Shown: positions 11,181-20,279, numbered from the stretch's first letter. The stretch is DNA of 56,514 nucleotides from Zoogloea sp. (GCF_030157465.1 NZ_JAOAUU010000069.1:1-56514), one strand, 5' to 3'. Program-made: numbers and translations. The notes: generated by a model not told the origin, from the sequence alone.

Positions 11181-13133
11181 ATGAGCACCGATGACATCAA
11201 GCACGACGACCAGACCCTCGTTCCGGGACGTCGCAAATTCCTGAACACCGCCGCCCTCGCCGGGCTGGCCGGTGCCGGTCTGTCCGTGGGCCTCTCGTCC
11301 TGCAAGCAGGAAGCCGCACCCACCGCTGCAGCGCCTGCCGCCGCCCCGGCCCCTGCCGCCCACACGGCCGGCGCGGGTGACCTGAACCTGCACCCGGCCC
11401 CCGGCCAGCTCGACACCTACTACGGCGTGTGGTCCGGCGGCCACTCCGGTGAAGTCCGCGTCCTCGGCCTGCCCTCCGGCCGCGAAATCAAGCGCGTGCC
11501 GACCTTCAACATCGACTGCATGAGCGGCTGGGGCATCACCAACGAATCGAAGGCCATCATCGGCACCAAGGCCGACGGCAGCCTCAAGTACAAGACCGGC
11601 GATACCCACCACATCCACGGCTCGTACGTCGACGGCACCTACGACGGCAAGTACTTCTTTGTGAACGACAAGATCCACGGCCGCATCGCCCGCGTCCGTG
11701 GCGACATCTTCGAGTGCGACAAGATCACCGAGATCCCGAACATCCAGGGCTTCCACGGCATCTTCCCCGACAAGCGCGACCCGGTCGACCAATCCATCAA
11801 CCGCACCACCCGCGTGTTCTGCGGCAACGAATTCCACATCCCGCACCCCAACGACGGGCGCGACATGGATGACCCGACCAAGTACAAAACGCTGTTTACC
11901 TGTGTCGATGCCGAGACCATGGAAGTGCGCTGGCAGTGCCGCGTCGATGGCAACATGGACCTCGTCGCCACCTCGTACAACGGCCGGCTGGCAGCCGCCA
12001 ACCAGTACAACGTCGAAGGTGGCGCCCACTACGAGGACATGATGTCCGCCGAAAAGGATGCCTGCGTGTTCTTCGACGTGGCGCGCATCGAACAGGCGAT
12101 CAAGGACGGCAAGTTCGTCACCATCGGCGACAGCAAGGTGCCCGTTGTGGATGGCACCAAGGACGCCAACAAGGATCCGAAGACCGCCCTCACCTGCTAC
12201 GTGCCGGTTCCCAAGAACCCCCACGGCGTCAATGCCAGCCCGGACGGCAAGTACTTCATCTGTTCCGGCAAGCTCTCGCCCACCGCCACCGTCATCGAAC
12301 TGACCAAGGTCGAGGAATTCCTCGACGGCAAGCTCGACGACCTGAACAAGAGCATCGTCGCCGAAGTGGAAATCGGCCTCGGCCCCCTGCACACCACCTA
12401 CGACGGCCGCGGCAACGCCTTCACCACCCTGTTCCTCGACAGCCAGATCGTCAAATGGAACATCGACGCCGCCATCAAGTTCCACGCCGGCGACAAGGCC
12501 GCCAAGTACGTGGTCGATCGCATCGACGTGCATTACCAGCCCGGCCACATCAGCGCGGACATGGGTGAAACCAAGGAAGCCGGCGGCCAGTTCCTCGCCG
12601 TGGGCTGCAAGTTCTCGAAAGACCGCTTCCTGCCGGTCGGCCCGCTGCACCCCGAGAACGAACAGCTCATCGACATCCGCGGCGAAAAGATGGTGATGCT
12701 GGCCGACCACCCGGTCTACCCCGAGCCCCACGACTTCGTCATCGTCAAGCGCGAGAAAATCAAGACCCGCCAGGTGTTCAACGTCGATGACTTCCCGCTG
12801 GCCATCAAGGATCCGAAGGATTCCGGCGTGTTCCGCACGGGCAACAAGGTCACCGTCAAGCTGGTGTCCCAGGCCCCGGCCTACAGCCTGCGCGAGTTCA
12901 AGGTGAAGAAGGGCGACGAAGTCACCCTGATCCTCACCAACCTGGACAAGGTGGAGGATCTGACTCACGGCTTCGCGATTCCGAAGTACGACATCAACTT
13001 CATCGTCAACCCGCAGGAAACCAAGTCCGTCACCTTCAAGGCCGACAAGCCGGGTGTGTACTGGTGTTACTGCACGCACTTCTGCCACGCGCTGCACCTT
13101 GAAATGCGCACGCGCATGATCGTCGAGAAGTAA
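11181..13133 (+). CDS. nosZ: Nitrous-oxide reductase, clade I (TAT-exported)
   Basis: A 650-aa periplasmic multicopper enzyme that reduces N2O to N2, the last step of denitrification. The N-terminus has a twin-arginine signal (PGRRKFLNTAALAGLAGAG), which with the nearby NosR marks clade I rather than the Sec-exported clade II. A seven-bladed propeller carrying the CuZ histidines fills residues of about 90-520 (for example THHIHGSYVDGTYDGKYFF). The C-terminal cupredoxin domain has the CuA ligands C631, C635, H639 and M642 in the WCYCTHFCHALHLEM segment. GGAG precedes the start. A strong terminator follows, so nosZ may be mostly monocistronic. Confidence 0.97.
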   Translation: MSTDDIKHDDQTLVPGRRKFLNTAALAGLAGAGLSVGLSSCKQEAAPTAAAPAAAPAPAAHTAGAGDLNLHPAPGQLDTYYGVWSGGHSGEVRVLGLPSGREIKRVPTFNIDCMSGWGITNESKAIIGTKADGSLKYKTGDTHHIHGSYVDGTYDGKYFFVNDKIHGRIARVRGDIFECDKITEIPNIQGFHGIFPDKRDPVDQSINRTTRVFCGNEFHIPHPNDGRDMDDPTKYKTLFTCVDAETMEVRWQCRVDGNMDLVATSYNGRLAAANQYNVEGGAHYEDMMSAEKDACVFFDVARIEQAIKDGKFVTIGDSKVPVVDGTKDANKDPKTALTCYVPVPKNPHGVNASPDGKYFICSGKLSPTATVIELTKVEEFLDGKLDDLNKSIVAEVEIGLGPLHTTYDGRGNAFTTLFLDSQIVKWNIDAAIKFHAGDKAAKYVVDRIDVHYQPGHISADMGETKEAGGQFLAVGCKFSKDRFLPVGPLHPENEQLIDIRGEKMVMLADHPVYPEPHDFVIVKREKIKTRQVFNVDDFPLAIKDPKDSGVFRTGNKVTVKLVSQAPAYSLREFKVKKGDEVTLILTNLDKVEDLTHGFAIPKYDINFIVNPQETKSVTFKADKPGVYWCYCTHFCHALHLEMRTRMIVEK

Positions 13134-13170
13134 TCGACGCCTCTGCAACAGATCGATAAGTGAAGTGATT

Positions 13171-13201
13171 GGGGGAGGCGCTTGCGTCTCCCCATTTTTT
13201 T
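13171..13201 (+). terminator. Rho-independent terminator after nosZ
   Basis: A GC-rich hairpin (GGGGAGGCG paired with CGTCTCCCC, loop CTTG, one mismatch) is followed by A and then a run of T. It lies about 40 bp after the nosZ stop and before the PilJ-domain gene. Confidence 0.85.
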
Positions 13202-13240
13202 ACAGCGCCCCACCGCCTACCGACGCCAGGAGATAGACCC

Positions 13241-14041
13241 ATGCGCCTTGCCCCTGTTTTTGCCACCGCCGCCACCGCGGCCTTTCTCGCCCTGGGCTGC
13301 GCCTCCACGGCCCTTGCCAGCACAGGCGCCGCCCACGAAGCGACGGCCGAACTCGCCGAGCAAGGCCGCATGCTCGGCCAGCGGGCCACCAAGGCCTACC
13401 TGATGACGCTGCAGGGCGTCAGCCCCGATGCCGGCCGCAGCATCCTCGCCGACTCGGTATCCCGCTTCGAGCGCAACCTGGCCGCACTCCGGGCCGGCAA
13501 GCTCGACGACAGCGCACGCGCCAAGCTCGCCGCCGTGGACAGCACCTGGATCGAAGTGCGCGCACTGCTCACCGCAGCGCCCAGCGCCAGCGGCGCCAAG
13601 GCGCTGTACGACAGCACCGCCGCCCTCGATCAGGCCAGCCAGCATCTCGTGATGGCGATCAACGACCGGGGGCCCGAAGAGTCACGCCGGCTGATCCTCG
13701 CCTCCCGGATGCGCATGCTGTCCCAGCGCATCGCCATGCATTACCTCTACCGCGCCAGCGGCCTGATGACGCCCAACGCCCCCCAGATGGAGCTGACCTA
13801 CGCCCGCAGCGAATTTGCAGCCAACCTCTCCCGCAGCACGCAGAACAACGCCTTCCCCGCCGAAACCCGCGAGGCGGTCGCCAAACTGGCCGGGATCTGG
13901 CCCGCCTACCAGGGCGCCGCCGGCAAGACCGGCGAACCCGTGGCCATGCTCAGGAACGCCCCGGCGGTGATGGAAATGAGCGAACAGGTTCTCGGCGCCA
14001 CCGATAAGGTCGTCGGCAGCCTGCTCGCCCCGGCCCGGTAG
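13241..14041 (+). CDS. Secreted PilJ/NarX-type sensor-domain protein without an output domain
   Basis: A 266-aa protein. The ATG at 13241 follows CAGGAG. A signal peptide covers about residues 1-26 (VFATAATAAFLALGCASTALAS). A cysteine lies inside it, but lipidation is uncertain. The mature part holds two helical units of the type found in the N-terminal sensor region of PilJ chemoreceptors and the NarX/NarQ family: LAEQGRMLGQRATKAYLM and, later, ASRMRMLSQRIAMHYLYRAS. The RMLSQR core is the P-box-like motif that binds nitrate or nitrite in NarX. No membrane anchor, HAMP, kinase or methyl-accepting part follows. It sits between nosZ and nosR, which suggests a periplasmic role in N-oxide respiration, but none is known to me. 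Confidence 0.8.
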   Translation: MRLAPVFATAATAAFLALGCASTALASTGAAHEATAELAEQGRMLGQRATKAYLMTLQGVSPDAGRSILADSVSRFERNLAALRAGKLDDSARAKLAAVDSTWIEVRALLTAAPSASGAKALYDSTAALDQASQHLVMAINDRGPEESRRLILASRMRMLSQRIAMHYLYRASGLMTPNAPQMELTYARSEFAANLSRSTQNNAFPAETREAVAKLAGIWPAYQGAAGKTGEPVAMLRNAPAVMEMSEQVLGATDKVVGSLLAPAR

Positions 14042-14134
14042 AAAAAAGCTTTCGCGGCGGATTGACTCAGCTTAAGGATAAGGCGACGCAGCTACATCAG
14101 AATTCCATGAAACGCTGATTTACCGGAGCACCCC

Positions 14135-16336
14135 ATGAGATTCGATCTTTTATCCCGCCTGCGCCACCGTGGCACCGCCCTGCTTGCGGCAACGCTGGCA
14201 GGACTCGCCATGAGCAGCGGCGCGCTTGCCGACACCTACGAAGTCAAGCTGCCGCCCGAGCTGTCATCCTCGCCAAAGATGTGCGACTACGCGCCGTGCA
14301 AGGACGTGATGCCCGGCGCCACGTCCTTCTCCGAGCGCAAGGGGCAGCCGCCCTTCGTGGAAGCCTACAAGGATGAAGCCGGGCAGAAAAAGCTCCTCGG
14401 CTACGTGATGCTGTCCACCGACATCACCGACACCCCGGCCTATTCCGGCAAGCCGGTGGTCACCCTGATCGGCATGGACACCACCGGCAGGTTCACCGGC
14501 GTCAAGATCCTCAAGCACTCCGAGCCCATCCTGCTGCTGGGCATTCCCGAGTCGGCACTGATCAAGTTCAACAACCAGTACCTCGGCCAGTTCGTCGGCG
14601 ACAACATCGAGATCGGCAAGTCACGCTCCGAAGAACACCTCATCGGCCTGGATGCCATTACCGGCGCCACCGTCACCGTCATCGCCCAGAACCAGGTGAT
14701 GATGACCTCGGGCAGCGCGGTGGCCAAACAGGTCGGCATCCTCAAACCGGTGATCCGCCCGCAGGCAAAATTTGCGGCCACCACCGCGGCGCCCACCTGG
14801 GCGCAACTGGTTGAAGACGGCAGCGTGCAGCGCCTTGTCGTAAAGGCCGAGGAAGTCGGCCTCAAGAGCGACGGCCGTCCCTACATGGATCTGTGGTTCG
14901 GCTACCTCAACCAGCCCACCATCGGCCAGGCCATTCTCGGCAAGGACGGCTACGCCGGCCTGATGGCCCGCCTCAAGGAAGGCGAGCACGCCATCTTCAT
15001 CATCAAAACCGCCGGCATGGACTCCTTCAAGGGCTCCGGCTTCGTGCGCGGCGGCATCTACGACCGCGTGCAGGTGCGCCAGGATTCCGACAGCTTCACC
15101 TTCCGCGACCTCGATTACGTCAACCTGTGGGGCGTGTCCGCCGCCGGCTCGCCGGCCTTCGACGAATCGGCCATCTTCATCATCCGCGGCAAGGGTTTCT
15201 CGGGCGCCTTTCCCTGGAAACTGGTTTTTCTCGGTAACAAGATCGACAAGGAAACCTCCACCAAAACCTTCGCCAACTTCGACAAGGAATACTGGCTCGA
15301 CGCCAAATATCTCGAAGGCGGCCGCCCGGTGGTCATCAAGCCCGACCCCACCTGGCTCAAGGTGTGGAAGGAGCGCGCGCTGGAGATCGGCGGCTTCATC
15401 GCCTTCCTGCTGGTCATTGCCGCCGCCTACGCCAGCCGCGACGCCCTGGTGCGCCGTTCGAGCCGCCACAACAAGTGGCCGGTCAATGTCTTCAAATACA
15501 CCGGCTGGGTGGTGAGCATCGGCTTCGTCGGCTTCTACGCCATGGCCCAGCCATCCATCACCCAGGTCCTCACCTGGTTCCACTCCTTGCTGTTCCAGTG
15601 GAAGTGGGAACTGTTTTTGTCCGATCCGCTGATCTTCGTGTTCTGGATATTCATCATCCTCAGCACCTTCCTGTGGGGCCGCGGGCTCTTCTGCGGCTGG
15701 CTCTGCCCCTTCGGCTCGCTCTCCGAACTGCTCTACAAGATCGGCGGCGCCATCGGCCTCAAGCGCTTCCAGTTCCATCTGCCGCAGGCCGTGCACGACA
15801 AGCTCAAGTGGGTGAAGTACGCGGTGTTCTTCGGGCTTCTGGCGGTGTCCTTCTTCAGCATGGGCCTGGCCGAAAAGCTCGCCGAAGTCGAACCCTTCAA
15901 GACCACCTTCCTCGTCGGCATCACCAACCGCAGCTGGCCCTACAGCCTATTTGCCGCCGGCCTGCTGGGCCTGGCGATCTTCATGGAGCGGCCCTTCTGC
16001 AAGTACCTCTGCCCGCTGGGCGCCGCGCTGGCCATGCCCACCACGTTCCGCTGGTTCGGCCTCAGGCGCAAAGACGAATGCACCAGCTGCAAGGCCTGCG
16101 CAAAGGGCTGCGGCTCGCTGGCCATCGACACCAAGGGCAACATCGACCAGCGCGAATGCATGCTCTGCCTCGACTGCATGGTGCTCTATTACGACGACCA
16201 CGCCTGCCCGCCGCTGGCCCAGGAGCGCAAGCGCCGCGACAAGGCCGGCCAGCCGCTCACCCCGATCAACGGCAAGGGCTACTTCATCCCGATCCACCCG
16301 GTTCCGGCCGACACAAAGAAAGGCGCCGCAGCATGA
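14135..16336 (+). CDS. nosR: NosR, membrane flavo/iron-sulfur protein for N2O respiration
   Basis: A 733-aa protein needed for nosZ expression and electron supply to NosZ. A signal peptide (about 1-32) leads to a periplasmic FMN-binding domain (residues about 60-210; GLDAITGATVTV carries the flavinylation-type Thr). Several membrane segments span about 420-640, and NapH-like cysteine motifs CGWLCP and CKYLCP lie among them. The C-terminus has two ferredoxin-type clusters (CTSCKACAKGCGS and CMLCLDCMV). The length is typical. A weak Fnr-like TTGACTCAGCTTAA lies at 14062-14075 upstream. The stop overlaps the ATG of the next gene. Confidence 0.96.
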   Translation: MRFDLLSRLRHRGTALLAATLAGLAMSSGALADTYEVKLPPELSSSPKMCDYAPCKDVMPGATSFSERKGQPPFVEAYKDEAGQKKLLGYVMLSTDITDTPAYSGKPVVTLIGMDTTGRFTGVKILKHSEPILLLGIPESALIKFNNQYLGQFVGDNIEIGKSRSEEHLIGLDAITGATVTVIAQNQVMMTSGSAVAKQVGILKPVIRPQAKFAATTAAPTWAQLVEDGSVQRLVVKAEEVGLKSDGRPYMDLWFGYLNQPTIGQAILGKDGYAGLMARLKEGEHAIFIIKTAGMDSFKGSGFVRGGIYDRVQVRQDSDSFTFRDLDYVNLWGVSAAGSPAFDESAIFIIRGKGFSGAFPWKLVFLGNKIDKETSTKTFANFDKEYWLDAKYLEGGRPVVIKPDPTWLKVWKERALEIGGFIAFLLVIAAAYASRDALVRRSSRHNKWPVNVFKYTGWVVSIGFVGFYAMAQPSITQVLTWFHSLLFQWKWELFLSDPLIFVFWIFIILSTFLWGRGLFCGWLCPFGSLSELLYKIGGAIGLKRFQFHLPQAVHDKLKWVKYAVFFGLLAVSFFSMGLAEKLAEVEPFKTTFLVGITNRSWPYSLFAAGLLGLAIFMERPFCKYLCPLGAALAMPTTFRWFGLRRKDECTSCKACAKGCGSLAIDTKGNIDQRECMLCLDCMVLYYDDHACPPLAQERKRRDKAGQPLTPINGKGYFIPIHPVPADTKKGAAA

Positions 16337-16755
16337 CCATCGCCGACAAGAACGAACTGCGCCAGCCCGCCTACGGCAACGCGAGCGGCCCTGGCTGGCT
16401 GATCGCCGAAATCGTTGATCACCTGTGGCCCTGGGCCGGCAAGGGTCAGCCGGCCAAAAAATCCATCCAGCTGGCGGGCTTCGCCCTCGCCATCGCGGCC
16501 ACCATCGCCTGGGTGCTGGCCGCCCTCGGCCGCCTCGAAGCCGGCGCCATCATCGGCTGGTGGTTCGGCTGGAGCGTCTTCGAAATCTTCGTTCGCCTCG
16601 ACGCCAAGCCCTACGTGAAGGAAGGTCCGTGGTGGGGCCACCTATACCGCCGCGCCACGGTCATGGACATGATCTGCTACGTGAGCTTCAAGAACCTGCT
16701 GATCGGCGCCGCGCTGTTCATCGGGCTCAGAACGCTGGGCATCGTTCAGGTGTAA
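16333..16755 (+). CDS. Small membrane protein coupled to nosR
   Basis: A 140-aa protein whose ATG overlaps the nosR stop (ATGA), so the two are very likely translated together. It has three hydrophobic segments: residues about 43-66 (FALAIAATIAWVLAALG), 72-88 (AIIGWWFGWSVFEIFVRL) and 118-137 (LLIGAALFIGLRTLGI). It has an aromatic loop EGPWWGHLYRRA and the N-terminal segment HLWPWAGKGQPAKKSIQLAG. No cofactor-binding motif is seen. Its place suggests a partner or assembly factor of NosR in the membrane. I do not recognise an established name. Confidence 0.8.
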   Translation: MTIADKNELRQPAYGNASGPGWLIAEIVDHLWPWAGKGQPAKKSIQLAGFALAIAATIAWVLAALGRLEAGAIIGWWFGWSVFEIFVRLDAKPYVKEGPWWGHLYRRATVMDMICYVSFKNLLIGAALFIGLRTLGIVQV

Positions 16756-16840
16756 GACACCCCGCCCCCGCTGCACCGCAGCATGTGTCGCCCGCCGGAC
16801 AGTCGTAAGATGAAGCACTGACTCTGCCGCGAGGCCACGC

Positions 16841-17869
16841 ATGGACCCCCTTCTGTGGCTCACCCTGTGCGCCGTGCTGACGGTGCTGCTCTTCGATTAC
16901 ACCAATGGTTTTCACGACGCGGCCAACGTGGTCGCAACGGTGATCGCGTCGCGGGCGATGAGCCCGGCGATGGCTGTCAGCGTGGTTGGCGTGTTCGAAT
17001 TTCTCGGCCCCCTGCTGGGGGGCACGGCCGTCGCCAACACCATCGGGGGCGTCGTCGATCTGGCGCCCCTGCCCCGCCCGCTGGCGCTGCTCGTGCTGGT
17101 ATCCGGGCTGCTCGGCGCAATCATCTGGAACCTGATTACCTGGTGGAAGGGAATTCCGTCCTCGTCGTCCCACGGCCTGGTGGGGGGGCTGGTCGGCGCG
17201 GTGCTGCTCGCTGCCGGCAGCGGTCACGTGGTGTGGGGCTGGCCGCCCGAAGGCCATCTCGTCGGCGTGGCAAAGGTGCTGCTGGCCCTGGTGCTCTCGC
17301 CGGTGCTGGGCTTCGTCGTGGGTTACACGGTGCATAAGCTGTCCCACCTGCTGACCCGCGCCGCCCACCCCCGCATCAACCAGAAGCTGCGCCTGGCCCA
17401 GTATGTAACCACCGCGGCCCTGGCGTTTTCCCACGGCGCCAACGACGCCCAGAAAAGCATGGGCGTGCTCACCCTCGTGCTGGTGCTGGGCGGCTTCATC
17501 CCCCGCTTCGAAGTGCCGTTCTGGGTGATGCTGGCCTGCGCCACCGCGATCACCGCCGGCATCCTGTCCGGCGGCTGGCGCATCGTGCGCACGCTGGGTT
17601 TTGCCGTCTTCAAGGTGCGCCCCCTGCACGCGCTGGATTCCCAGCTCACCTCCGGACTGGTCATCCTTTCCGCATCAATGATGGGCGCCCCGGTATCCAC
17701 CAGCCACGTGGTCGCGACGTCGATCATGGGCATCGGCGCCTCCGAGCGCCCCCGCCGCGTTCATTGGGGCAAGGCCGGCGAGATCGCAACAACCTGGCTG
17801 ATTACCCTGCCCGCCTCCGCGGCCATGGGTGCCCTGGTGCTGCTGGCCCTGCGCCCCTGGGTGGGCTGA
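16841..17869 (+). CDS. pit: Inorganic phosphate transporter, PiT family
   Basis: A 342-aa inner-membrane carrier for low-affinity phosphate (metal-phosphate/H+) uptake. The two inverted PiT signatures are both present: DYTNGFHDAANVVATVIASRAMSP near the N-terminus and FSHGANDAQKSMGVL in the second half. About ten hydrophobic segments can be counted. It is somewhat shorter than E. coli PitA, as usual for the type paired with a DUF47 protein. The PhoU-like gene follows after 23 bp, which supports a two-gene operon. Confidence 0.94.
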   Translation: MDPLLWLTLCAVLTVLLFDYTNGFHDAANVVATVIASRAMSPAMAVSVVGVFEFLGPLLGGTAVANTIGGVVDLAPLPRPLALLVLVSGLLGAIIWNLITWWKGIPSSSSHGLVGGLVGAVLLAAGSGHVVWGWPPEGHLVGVAKVLLALVLSPVLGFVVGYTVHKLSHLLTRAAHPRINQKLRLAQYVTTAALAFSHGANDAQKSMGVLTLVLVLGGFIPRFEVPFWVMLACATAITAGILSGGWRIVRTLGFAVFKVRPLHALDSQLTSGLVILSASMMGAPVSTSHVVATSIMGIGASERPRRVHWGKAGEIATTWLITLPASAAMGALVLLALRPWVG

Positions 17870-17892
17870 AGCTGCAAAACGGAGAGCAAACA

Positions 17893-18537
17893 ATGGACAA
17901 CAACCGCCACCGTTCCATCGTGCGCCGCGTGCTGGAACGCATCTTTCCCTCCGCGCCGGATTTCTACTCCCTGCTGGCCAGCCAGGCCCAGCAAGTGGAG
18001 CACACCGTCAATCTGCTGGTGGACTTCATGGAATCACCGGAGGCGGCCATTGCCAAACAGATCAAGAAGGACGAGCACACCGCCGACACCCTCAAGGTCG
18101 AAAACATCCACACCCTCAACGAAGCCTTCTCCACCTCCATCGACCGGGAGGACATCTACCGGGCGATCATGGCGCTGGACGAGGTGGTTAACTACTGCAA
18201 GACAACGGTCAACGAGATGGACATCCTCGGCGTCAAGCCCGACATCTACACCCACGAGATGGCGGTGTGCCTTGCCGAAGGCGTCAGGGCGCTGACGGCC
18301 GGCTACCACAAACTCGGCAAAGCGCCGCTCGAGGCCGCCACCCATGCGGACATCGCCCGCAAGGCCGAGCGACGCGTGGAAAAAATCTACCGCAAGGCCC
18401 TCGCCGCGCTGTTTCAGGGCGACGACTACCTCAACATGCTCAAGCGCCGGGAGATCTACCGCCACCTCTCCAACGCCGCCGACCGCATGGCCGCCTGCGC
18501 CAACACCCTGCACGACATCGTCGTCAAGCTCACCTGA
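17893..18537 (+). CDS. DUF47 / PhoU-like phosphate transport accessory protein
   Basis: A 214-aa all-helical cytoplasmic protein of the DUF47 (TIGR00153) family, distantly related to PhoU. GGAGAG at 17881-17886 fixes the ATG at 17893. Family features are the paired acidic helices that bind metals (IKKDEHTADTLKVENIHTLNEAFSTSIDREDIYRAIMALDEVVNYC and RREIYRHLSNAADRMAACANTLHDIVVK). Genes of this type regularly follow pit genes and are thought to modulate the transporter. Confidence 0.92.
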   Translation: MDNNRHRSIVRRVLERIFPSAPDFYSLLASQAQQVEHTVNLLVDFMESPEAAIAKQIKKDEHTADTLKVENIHTLNEAFSTSIDREDIYRAIMALDEVVNYCKTTVNEMDILGVKPDIYTHEMAVCLAEGVRALTAGYHKLGKAPLEAATHADIARKAERRVEKIYRKALAALFQGDDYLNMLKRREIYRHLSNAADRMAACANTLHDIVVKLT

Positions 18538-18599
18538 CCCAGGCGGCCTTGCGCGCCGGACATCGCAGGCCCGGTGGCCCGTGCGGTAAAGTGCCACCC

Positions 18600-19001
18600 A
18601 TGCGCTCCGCCCACCCCATCTCTGAAAACGAAGTCGAGCTCACCGCCATTCGCGCCCAGGGCGCCGGCGGACAAAACGTCAACAAGGTTTCCAGCGCCGT
18701 ACATCTGCGCTTCGACATCCTGGCCTCGTCCTTGCCCGAACACCTGCAGGAGCGCCTGCTCAAGCTGGGCGACCAGCGCATCAGCAAGAGCGGCGTCGTC
18801 ATCATCAAGGCCCAGGAATACCGCAGCCTCGAAAAGAACCGGGCCGAAGCCCTGTGCAGGCTGCAGGAGCTGATCGACAGCGTCTCGGTCGTACAAAAGG
18901 CCCGGCGTGCCACCAAGCCCACCCGCGGCTCGGTCACCCGTCGCCTCGAAGGCAAGGCCAGACGCAGCACCATCAAGGCCGGCCGGGGGCGTGTCGAATG
19001 A
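18600..19001 (+). CDS. arfB: Alternative ribosome-rescue factor ArfB (YaeJ)
   Basis: A 133-aa peptidyl-tRNA hydrolase that frees stalled ribosomes. It consists of a release-factor domain with the catalytic GGQ (G23-G24-Q25 in RAQGAGGQNVNKVSSAVHLRFD) and a basic C-terminal tail (KARRATKPTRGSVTRRLEGKARRSTIKAGRGR) that enters the empty mRNA channel. Both parts are needed in E. coli YaeJ and both are intact here. No strong ribosome binding site is seen. A hairpin made from the stop region (TGACAAGCTC...GAGCTTGTC) and an inserted repeat element follow at once. Confidence 0.94.
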   Translation: MRSAHPISENEVELTAIRAQGAGGQNVNKVSSAVHLRFDILASSLPEHLQERLLKLGDQRISKSGVVIIKAQEYRSLEKNRAEALCRLQELIDSVSVVQKARRATKPTRGSVTRRLEGKARRSTIKAGRGRVE

Positions 19002-19403
19002 CAAGCTCCAAGAGCTTGTCCCTGAATAGGAGGCCGAGGCCTGGGAGGTGAATCGCCGCCAATGCCAGGCGCGCTTTCGCAGCTTGGGTGGTGCCCAAGC
19101 AAGGAAGCGCAACAACGCAGTGGCGGTGATTCGGCCCCAGGCCGACGCCGGGTTATTTACGGACAAGCTCCACAAGGCCAGAACCCGGCCCGATAGGCGA
19201 TAATCACGGCCTCGGTTTTCAACTTGGCGCCCTCCGGCTTCACACCCGAACTCCCTGTTTCGCGCCCACCCGGCGCCCCTCGCCACGTCGGCCACCCCGA
19301 CAGGCGGTTTTCCCCTTCACGCCCTACCGGGCAGGAACATCACCGTGCTCCCAAAAACCCTGCTGGCCCTGGCCATCGGCGACGACAACGCAAACGCAAA
19401 CGC
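19002..19403. other. Intergenic stretch occupied by a MITE-like element
   Basis: About 160 bp of this gap is the palindromic element at 19012-19170. The remaining 230 bp before the RIO kinase gene has no domain-bearing frame; an open frame runs in from 19224 but its residues are not kinase-like. Confidence 0.6.
19012..19170. repeat. MITE-like imperfect palindrome with GAGCTTGTCC ends
   Basis: The element starts GAGCTTGTCC and ends GGACAAGCTC. The two outer ~50-bp arms are imperfect inverted copies (for example GGCCTGGGAGGTGAATCGCCGCCA against the complement of TGGCGGTGATTCGGCCCCAGGCC), and the centre folds as GCTTGGG-TGGTG-CCCAAGC. It codes for nothing. An extra inverted copy of the end (ACAAGCTC) lies just before it and overlaps the arfB stop region. 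Confidence 0.7.
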
Positions 19404-20279
19404 ATGAAAACACCTGAAAGACTCGAACCGCTGGTCACCGACGGCCTGGTGGACAGCGTCCTGCGCCAGCTCATGAGCGGCAAGGAAGCCACGGTATATG
19501 TCGTTCGCTGCGGCGACGACATACGCTGCGCCAAGGTCTACAAAGAGGCCAACAAGCGCGGCTTTCACACCGCGGTGGATTACACCGAAGGGCGCAAGAT
19601 CAAGAACAGCCGCCAGGCCCGCGCCATGGCCAAGCGCTCCCGCTACGGCCGCCAGGAACAGGAAGCCGCGTGGCAAAGCGCCGAGGTCGACGCCCTGCGC
19701 CGCCTTGCCGCGGCCGGAGTGCGCGTGCCCACGCCCTACAACTTCCACGAAGGCGTGCTGCTGATGGAGCTGGTGGCCGACGAGGACGGCGAACCTGCGC
19801 CGCGCCTCAACGACCTCTCCCTCAGCGAGGAAGATGCGCTGGCCTACCACGCCGTGCTCATCCGCCAGGTGGTGCGCATGCTGTGCGCCGGCATCGTCCA
19901 TGGCGACCTCTCCGAGTACAACGTGCTCGTGGATGCCGGCGGCCCGGTGATCATCGACCTGCCCCAGGCCGTGGATGCCGCCGCCAACAACAACGCCAAG
20001 CGCATGCTCGGCCGGGACGTGGACAATCTGGCCGACTACTTCGGCCAGTTCGCCCCGCAACTCCTGACCACCCGCTACGGCGACGAAATCTGGGCGCTCT
20101 ACGAATCCGGCGCGCTGCATCCGGATAGCGAACTCAGCGGCCACTTCGAGGAGGCCGCCGGCGACGTGAACCTGGACGAAGTCATGCAGGTCATCGAAGC
20201 CGCCGACGAAGAGGAGGAAGAACGCCTCGCCCGCCAGGCGGCTGCCCGGGCAGAGGGCGAATGGCGCGAAGGGGAATGA
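19404..20279 (+). CDS. RIO-family serine protein kinase/ATPase
   Basis: A 291-aa cytoplasmic RIO1-type protein. I chose the ATG at 19404 (MKTPERLEPLVTDGLVD), which matches how close proteobacterial relatives begin; a longer open frame upstream is not conserved-looking. Motifs are GKEATVYVVR (ATP loop), CAKVYKEANKRGFH (with the ATP-binding Lys), HGDLSEYNVL (catalytic loop) and IIDLPQAVD (metal-binding Asp). The tail is acidic (EEEEE). Bacterial targets are unknown; in eukaryotes and archaea the family acts in ribosome maturation. Confidence 0.92.
   Translation: MKTPERLEPLVTDGLVDSVLRQLMSGKEATVYVVRCGDDIRCAKVYKEANKRGFHTAVDYTEGRKIKNSRQARAMAKRSRYGRQEQEAAWQSAEVDALRRLAAAGVRVPTPYNFHEGVLLMELVADEDGEPAPRLNDLSLSEEDALAYHAVLIRQVVRMLCAGIVHGDLSEYNVLVDAGGPVIIDLPQAVDAAANNNAKRMLGRDVDNLADYFGQFAPQLLTTRYGDEIWALYESGALHPDSELSGHFEEAAGDVNLDEVMQVIEAADEEEEERLARQAAARAEGEWREGE

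Noticed and set aside
11145-13148. 667-aa minus-strand frame opposite nosZ
   Set aside because: Antisense shadow, Val/Gly/Asp-rich without motifs; nosZ has TAT signal and copper ligands.
14062-14075. TTGACTCAGCTTAA as an Fnr box before nosR
   Set aside because: The left half fits but the right half (CTTAA) matches the consensus poorly; mentioned under nosR only.
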